A stretch of DNA of 64,000 nucleotides from Alkaliphilus serpentinus (GTDB taxonomy: Bacteria; Bacillota; Clostridia; Peptostreptococcales; Natronincolaceae). Below are positions 59,371 to 64,000 of this stretch, piece by piece (the stretch's first letter is position 1; each line of letters starts with the position of its first letter). The stretch covers positions 186,001-250,000 of the forward strand of contig NZ_WBZB01000013.1 of assembly GCF_009017255.1 (NCBI RefSeq), written 5' to 3'. Under the pieces are notes generated by a model. The model was not told the DNA's origin and did no database searches. It saw nothing but the letters and a program-made list of their open reading frames with translations. The position numbers and the translations under genes are program-made.

Positions 59371-60561
59371 TTAATGTCTAAGCCATTTCATGATTTCCTG
59401 AGGGGTTGCATTTTTTCCATACATCAGGATTGCGGTTTTAAATAGCTTCCCTGCCAGCTTCATAACAAAATAGGTGGTAACACATAGTATTAATAAGCTT
59501 AAGATGATTTCGATTGCTGGCACTTGATTGGCTAAGGTTATCCTAACCAGCATCACTCCAGGGGTTGAAAAGGGGAAATAGGTTCCGATCTTTGCTACAA
59601 TTCCATGGGGATTTGCTAATATAGGCCCGAAGAACATAAAGGGTAGCATTGGTAATATAAATATCATCCCTTGAAAATTTCCAGCTGATGCTGGGTCTTC
59701 TATGGTTGAGCCAAGGCTTACGAACATAGAAAAATATAATAAGTAGCCCAATAGAGCAAATAGAAGCATTATCGGTAATTCCTTTATCGCTAACAGTTGA
59801 AAAACTGGAATATCAAATAGATAATAGGCAATGGGAATTCCAACCGCCAGCCATACCAAAACTTGAATCATCCCTAATACAAAGCATCCAATAATCTTTC
59901 CCTGCATTAGATCCCTTGGGGTTACTGAGGACATTAAAACCTCCACCATTTTATCCTTTTTTTCCTGGGTTGCACTCTGAAAGGTCATTGATCCAGAAAT
60001 AAAAATGGAAAAATAGATTATGGCTGCGAAGATGGCTGGAATGATTTTTCTCATAAAATCTTCCTTCTCCCCTTCTGCATTTATGATATTTAAACTATAG
60101 CCCTCTCTAAGCTCTTGAATTTGTTGATTACTTAACCCTAGGTCTGACATCTTTCTATTTTCGATAATTTGGTTTACAGCAGCTTCTATGCTACTGGTGT
60201 TGGGCTTTGCATCATCTAGAGTATATAAATTAATTCTATTAGATGCCATGGCCTCCTCATTAAGCTCTAAATAACTTGTTCTAGCTTTTTTCCCCTCCTT
60301 ACGGAGATCCTCAATAGTTCCATCATATTGAAGAACTTTTATTTCTTCTTCATTAAAGCTTGCCTCTAGCTCCTGATAAATGCCTATTTCATCCCTTACA
60401 TAAAGGGTGTGAACTTGATTAAATTCCAGCATGCTTAAAAGGGAAGGAAGACCACCAAATATAATCATCATTAAAGGAGTAAGAATAATTGAAATTAAAA
60501 AGGATTTATTGGTTAAGTTTTTCTTTATTTCCCATGAAGCCACCTTTAATGTATTAGTCAT
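59371..60561 (-). CDS. ABC-2 type permease (NatB-like)
   Basis: 396 residues. The first helix (SFLISIILTPLMMIIFGG) is followed by a large extracytoplasmic domain (about 45-165) and five C-terminal helices including SATQEKKDKMVEVLMSSVTP, the conserved ABC-2 loop. This is the NatB/YhaP plan: Na+ or drug export. GGGAGG lies eight bases before ATG 60561, inside the end of the ATPase gene (8-bp overlap). Confidence 0.88.
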   Translation of the reverse strand: MTNTLKVASWEIKKNLTNKSFLISIILTPLMMIIFGGLPSLLSMLEFNQVHTLYVRDEIGIYQELEASFNEEEIKVLQYDGTIEDLRKEGKKARTSYLELNEEAMASNRINLYTLDDAKPNTSSIEAAVNQIIENRKMSDLGLSNQQIQELREGYSLNIINAEGEKEDFMRKIIPAIFAAIIYFSIFISGSMTFQSATQEKKDKMVEVLMSSVTPRDLMQGKIIGCFVLGMIQVLVWLAVGIPIAYYLFDIPVFQLLAIKELPIMLLFALLGYLLYFSMFVSLGSTIEDPASAGNFQGMIFILPMLPFMFFGPILANPHGIVAKIGTYFPFSTPGVMLVRITLANQVPAIEIILSLLILCVTTYFVMKLAGKLFKTAILMYGKNATPQEIMKWLRH

Positions 60562-61468
60562 TATTCATACCTCCCTTTGCAATCTTTACAAAGATATCAT
60601 GTAAGGATATTCGATCGATATGTAATTCCTTTATATCGATATCCTTTGATAGCTTCTGCAAAAACTCATTGACAGAAGCACCTTTTTTAAAATATATAAC
60701 CTTGTTGTCGTCTACAGACTCTACACGTTCAACTGAAGGAAATAAAGTAAAATCAACGTTATAACCATTGTTGCCATTAATTGTACATTTGAAATTAGCA
60801 AAGGATTCTTTAATTTCCTCTAACCTTCCATATACAACCTTCTTGCCCTCATTGATTAGGAATATCCTATTACATAGGGCTTCTACCAAGTTCATTTGAT
60901 GGGCTGAAAGCAAAACAGAGGTCCCACCCTTGGCAATTTCTCTGATTTCTTCTTTAAACACATCTTGGCTTACAGGATCTAATCCAGAGAAGGGCTCATC
61001 TAAAATCAATAGCTCTGGCTCATGTAGAATTGAAGCTATAAATTGTACCTTCTGGGCCATTCCCTTTGATAATTCCTCAATCTTAACTTTTTCCTTACCC
61101 TTTAGGTTAAACTTCTCTAGATACTCTAATATTCGTTTTTTTGCTTTATCCTTTGGATAGCACTTTAAGTCTGCTAAATACAATAATACATCCATTACCT
61201 TAACATTCTTGTATAGACCTCTTTCCTCGGGAAGGTAGCCTATTTTATTTATAGGAATCCCTTTGCTATTATGGTTATGGAAAAGTATTCTTCCAGAGTC
61301 AGGATAGATAATCCCCATAATACTCCTAATGGTGGTGGATTTTCCAGCTCCATTTGGTCCAAGAATCCCCATTATTTCACCCTTATAAACCTCAAAGGAA
61401 ATGTGATTTACTACCGTCTTACCACCAAACTCCTTTGATATGTTATCAATACTTAATATTTTTTCCAA
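60554..61468 (-). CDS. ABC transporter ATPase (NatA-like)
   Basis: 304 residues. Walker A GPNGAGKSTTIRS, Q-loop YLPEERGLY, signature LSKGMAQKVQF, Walker B LLILDEPFSGLDPV and switch His in SAHQM. The C-terminal 80 residues are the domain typical of NatA/YhaQ. The start is TTG 61468, nine bases after AAGGGGG; no in-frame ATG is near. It forms an exporter with the downstream permease. Confidence 0.9.
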   Translation of the reverse strand: MEKILSIDNISKEFGGKTVVNHISFEVYKGEIMGILGPNGAGKSTTIRSIMGIIYPDSGRILFHNHNSKGIPINKIGYLPEERGLYKNVKVMDVLLYLADLKCYPKDKAKKRILEYLEKFNLKGKEKVKIEELSKGMAQKVQFIASILHEPELLILDEPFSGLDPVSQDVFKEEIREIAKGGTSVLLSAHQMNLVEALCNRIFLINEGKKVVYGRLEEIKESFANFKCTINGNNGYNVDFTLFPSVERVESVDDNKVIYFKKGASVNEFLQKLSKDIDIKELHIDRISLHDIFVKIAKGGMNND

Positions 61469-61667
61469 ATAATCATGCCCCCTTATCGTTTGTTTATTCC
61501 CAATAAATATAATATATCAAAGAATAGTTGGTAGTTCAAGTGACCTTACTGAAGGGATGGTAACTACCATAAAGAGCATTGGTATTATTTTATTTGTTAA
61601 TTCACAGGGGTTTATGGGCATATATTTATTATATTAGAAATAAAACTAAAGAGGGGAGTGATGAAGG

Positions 61668-62225
61668 ATGGAAGAAAAGGTTATAAGCTTAAAGGCCTGC
61701 TTTAAAGGCATTTTAAGTGATTTACTGATATTAGTTTTGAAATTATCTTTAGCTTTTGGTTTTTTTCTTGTTATAAATGGTTATAAAAACACCCTATATA
61801 ATAGGTACGATATAGGATTTCGAAGCTCCCTGGTTAATCCATTAAAAACGGATATCTCATTAACAGATTTTGTGTTGCTTTATTTAACCTATATTATACT
61901 AGTAATATTATTAAGCTTTCTTCTTTATGTAATCTATAAGATTATATCTTTATTAGTGAAAGTACCTGGAAAAACCACCATTGATTTTGCTAAAGAGAAG
62001 ATTATTATAAAGAAAAATATATCTCCCTTTACAAAGATTGATGAAGAGATTTTATTTTATAAGATTATTGAAGCAGGTGTTAGACAAAACCTTTTACAAC
62101 GAATACTAGAAACAGGTGATTTGTACATGGAATATTTAGTTCTAAGTGAAACCGATTCCCATATTCGAGGTTTAGAAATCAAGTATATATCCTCGCCCTA
62201 CCAGGTAAAGAAGAAGTTGCTATAA
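61668..62225 (+). CDS. Membrane protein with bacterial PH-like domain
   Basis: 185 residues. Two membrane helices (DLLILVLKLSLAFGFFLVI and LLYLTYIILVILLSFLLYVI) precede a C-terminal beta-rich region with ETGDLYMEYL, a word found in bPH2 (YdbT-like) domains. The role of such proteins is unknown. GGGGAG lies nine bases before ATG 61668. It is monocistronic with a bidirectional terminator. Confidence 0.65.
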   Translation: MEEKVISLKACFKGILSDLLILVLKLSLAFGFFLVINGYKNTLYNRYDIGFRSSLVNPLKTDISLTDFVLLYLTYIILVILLSFLLYVIYKIISLLVKVPGKTTIDFAKEKIIIKKNISPFTKIDEEILFYKIIEAGVRQNLLQRILETGDLYMEYLVLSETDSHIRGLEIKYISSPYQVKKKLL

Positions 62226-62244
62226 CAAGGGGAGGAGCTAAACA

Positions 62245-62284
62245 AAAGAGTCTACCTTAAGCTCTTTAGCTAGGTAGACTCTTT
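62245..62284. terminator. Bidirectional terminator
   Basis: AAAGAGTCTACCT / AGGTAGACTCTTT perfect 13-bp stem between convergent genes. The UvrC-like stop codon lies in its loop. Confidence 0.9.
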
Positions 62285-63270
62285 ATATAATTTAAGAATC
62301 CTTCAATATCTTTATCCTTCGATATATATAATATTGCCTTATTGGTGTCATCAGTCATTTCGGACCTTATGATATACTTAAAATCCAGGCCCCTTTTTTC
62401 ATTAGAAGATTTTAACTGTTTAGCCCTTTTCCCTGCAGTTTCTATAAATTTCATAATCAGCTCTTTATCTATAGTTTCATAGCTTTGTTTAAAGGCTATT
62501 TTATTATTTGTTATATAAAAAAGTTTGTAGCCTGATTCAATTTTCTCACCCATCAGGATGCAATTATTTGATTCATTTACCCTTTGGCAGTTATGTATAT
62601 AACTAAAATTGTGAAACATATCTCTATAGATGGTTGCTAACTCATATTGCTGCACTGATGCAGCTAGCTTCATTTTTTCCTCCAAAGCATTAATAAAGGT
62701 CTTCATCCCCTCTGACGTCGAAAATATCTCCATTAATGACTTATTATTGGATATCATAGAATCCTCATTTAGTTTTTGAGGCAAAGAACTAAAAGAGAAT
62801 TGATAGGTTTCTTTGTCCTTGAAAATTGGATAGATATTATCTAGCTGCTTAATGATTTCATGAAGAATGTTTTTGCTTCTAAAGGGCCCAAAACAGCATT
62901 CTTCGTCTCTTTCCAAAACCATAGCAATTGGTTTTTTTCTGGGACCCTTCTGCAATTTTAGGTATTTATAATTTTTATCCCTAGTATACTCAGCATTATA
63001 CATAGGCAAATGCTTTTTAATCAAAGCACATTCTAGTATTTTAGCCTCTAAATGGGTGTCTGTTAGAATATGTCTTACATCATATATATTCAATACCAAA
63101 CGTTTGATTTTTTTCCACTCATGATGGGTATTGAAATAAGACAAAACCCTAGATTTTAACTGTTTACTCTTACCAATATAAAGGATATTCCCTTCTAAAT
63201 CTAAAAACTGATATACCCCAGTTTTATTAGGGAGGTTATAGACTTTTTCCTTTAAATTCTCTGATACCAT
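62266..63270 (-). CDS. UvrC-like GIY-YIG nuclease, short form
   Basis: 334 residues from ATG 63270 (AAGGA about nine bases before). The N-terminus is the UvrC nuclease domain: GVYQFLDLEGNILYIGKSKQLKSRVLSYF, LEAKILECALIKKHLPMYN with the metal-binding Glu. A UvrB-contact-like helix pair (MKLAASVQQYELATIYRDMF) follows. The C-terminal RNase-H-like nuclease and HhH parts of UvrC are missing. This is the arrangement of Cho-type proteins, which make only the 3' incision in nucleotide excision repair. Confidence 0.82.
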   Translation of the reverse strand: MVSENLKEKVYNLPNKTGVYQFLDLEGNILYIGKSKQLKSRVLSYFNTHHEWKKIKRLVLNIYDVRHILTDTHLEAKILECALIKKHLPMYNAEYTRDKNYKYLKLQKGPRKKPIAMVLERDEECCFGPFRSKNILHEIIKQLDNIYPIFKDKETYQFSFSSLPQKLNEDSMISNNKSLMEIFSTSEGMKTFINALEEKMKLAASVQQYELATIYRDMFHNFSYIHNCQRVNESNNCILMGEKIESGYKLFYITNNKIAFKQSYETIDKELIMKFIETAGKRAKQLKSSNEKRGLDFKYIIRSEMTDDTNKAILYISKDKDIEGFLNYIKSLPS

Positions 63271-63303
63271 AATCATCATCCTTAAGTACCTTTGGGGAGT
63301 CTA

Positions 63304-63567
63304 TCATCCCTTCAGGCTCTTGATTCTCTTCTCAATATATTTCAAATCATAATTTTCAAAGTCCTTCTTACCATTTATAATAATAGCCTCATCATCCAGT
63401 TGATGTTTAATTTTTAAAAACTGCATCTTTCCCGCTTCGTTTTCTTCTTCTGTATCACTACTAAAGCTTTCATATTTCCATTGTCTTCCCTGTTGATATA
63501 TAATAATGTTTAACTTCCCATCCTCTAAAGGTTTCTGAAGTACTTCAGCCAATTCTTGCAGTCTCAT
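63304..63567 (-). CDS. Small soluble protein, unknown
   Basis: 87 residues, acidic/lysine-rich with no membrane segment: MRLQELAEVLQKPLEDGKLN, IIIYQQGRQWKYES and a C-terminal LKYIEKRIKSLKG. I do not recognise the family. AAGGAGG lies nine bases before ATG 63567. It is 34 bp upstream of the UvrC-like gene on the same strand and probably in its operon. Confidence 0.65.
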   Translation of the reverse strand: MRLQELAEVLQKPLEDGKLNIIIYQQGRQWKYESFSSDTEEENEAGKMQFLKIKHQLDDEAIIINGKKDFENYDLKYIEKRIKSLKG

Positions 63568-63696
63568 ATGAATCCTCCTTAAAGAATTTTACTCTTTTTC
63601 TTTATGTTTTCTAATTCTCTTCCTATTCATGAATACATTTTATCATAGCTATTATTAGCTGTACATTATTAATTGAATGATGGATTTCATAAACAA

Positions 63697-63846
63697 CTAT
63701 AATATTGGTTGCCTTTTGTTTTTGGCGATTTTCCATAAACCAATGGTTAAAAGGGGTAATACATAAAATACTAAAAATCCCCACGTTACCGTCCCATAGC
63801 CCTTTGATATTAATTTCTTAAAGGTGGGTGAATTGATAATCTTCAT
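63697..63846 (-). CDS. 49-residue single-pass membrane protein
   Basis: TAAGGAGG lies seven bases before ATG 63846; the frame reads MKIINSPTFKKLISKGYG, a hydrophobic helix (TVTWGFLVFYVLPLLTIGLW) and a basic tail ending AKNKRQPIL. The strong ribosome site, sensible membrane topology and an upstream palindrome favour a real gene. The function is unknown. Confidence 0.65.
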   Translation of the reverse strand: MKIINSPTFKKLISKGYGTVTWGFLVFYVLPLLTIGLWKIAKNKRQPIL

Positions 63847-63888
63847 CTTTAACCTCCTTATGAACTCTTAATGATATAGCCTACATAG

Positions 63889-63905
63889 TATCACCTGAGG
63901 TGATA
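63889..63905. promoter_or_regulatory. Perfect palindrome TATCACCT-G-AGGTGATA
   Basis: A 17-bp palindrome 43 bases upstream of the small membrane gene, overlapping a possible -10 (TACTAT on the minus strand). It looks like a repressor site. The remaining 95 bases to the window end show nothing recognisable. Confidence 0.55.
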
Positions 63906-64000
63906 ATTAGGAGCTCAGACTATTCTACCAGTCCATTAAAAATCCATTTTACAACCGATTTTAAGAATAATCACAGACTTTTTATTTCAGCAAAAAAAAC

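Overview
The window looks like chromosomal DNA of a low-GC, spore-forming, probably anaerobic member of the Clostridia (Alkaliphilus/Natronincola-like by general gene content; this is inference, as there is no rRNA to confirm it). Supporting signs are AT-rich intergenic DNA, strong AGGAGG-type ribosome binding sites, TTGACA/TATAAT promoters, many U-tailed intrinsic terminators, a SleB-type cell-wall hydrolase, CheX, an accessory-type SecA and L-box and THI-box riboswitches. No tRNA, rRNA, CRISPR array, prophage or intact IS element was found.

Layout. 0-4 kb: end of a SleB-type hydrolase, cheX, a short SecA paralogue and a small membrane protein. 4.3-7.4 kb: a lysine riboswitch unit driving an uncharacterised flavoprotein and a permease. 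7.5-13.7 kb: a DUF1846 protein, then a THI-box-controlled operon thiW-thiD-thiM-thiE plus an SSS-family symporter. 13.7-17.7 kb: DUF2785, AraC/GyrI-like, DJ-1-like and APH-like genes; the APH-like gene has an attenuator leader with a small upstream ORF. 17.8-20.2 kb: msrB and an M23 peptidase. 20.2-24.2 kb: a DUF3298 protein and an exosortase-K/MSEP-CTERM pair, the most unusual locus here. 24.4-31.8 kb: glnA, an FMN-binding protein flanked by a 32-bp direct repeat, GNAT genes (one behind a second leader-peptide attenuator), a purine-type permease and a PadR/HAAS pair. 31.9-41.5 kb: nitroreductase, a cytochrome-b5-like lipoprotein with a His-rich membrane partner, an M16C peptidase, gamma-glutamyltransferase, a tocopherol-cyclase-like protein and an orphan histidine kinase whose terminator is split by a MITE-like element. 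41.7-48.5 kb: methyltransferase plus nitroreductase behind a third attenuator, glyoxalase, AraC, TetR plus FMN-binding protein, and a PAS-GGDEF-HD-GYP protein. 48.5-57 kb: DUF3842, a Zn/Mn-type ABC importer, GNAT, a zinc-ribbon/S4 protein, a gene-poor stretch with tiny SD-preceded ORFs, and a heterodimeric ABC exporter. 57-64 kb: glycerate kinase with a relic of hydroxypyruvate reductase, PadR-DUF2812, a NatAB-like ABC system, a PH-domain membrane protein, a half-length UvrC-like protein and small genes.

The strongest theme is cis-regulation. Two metabolite riboswitches, three further terminator-type attenuators (two with a convincing short leader ORF, each before a resistance-type enzyme family), and three repressor genes (two PadR, one TetR) whose palindromic operators overlap their own promoters can all be read from the sequence. 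Most genes sit in short operons separated by strong bidirectional terminators. Functions are inferred from protein motifs read by eye; no database search was run.
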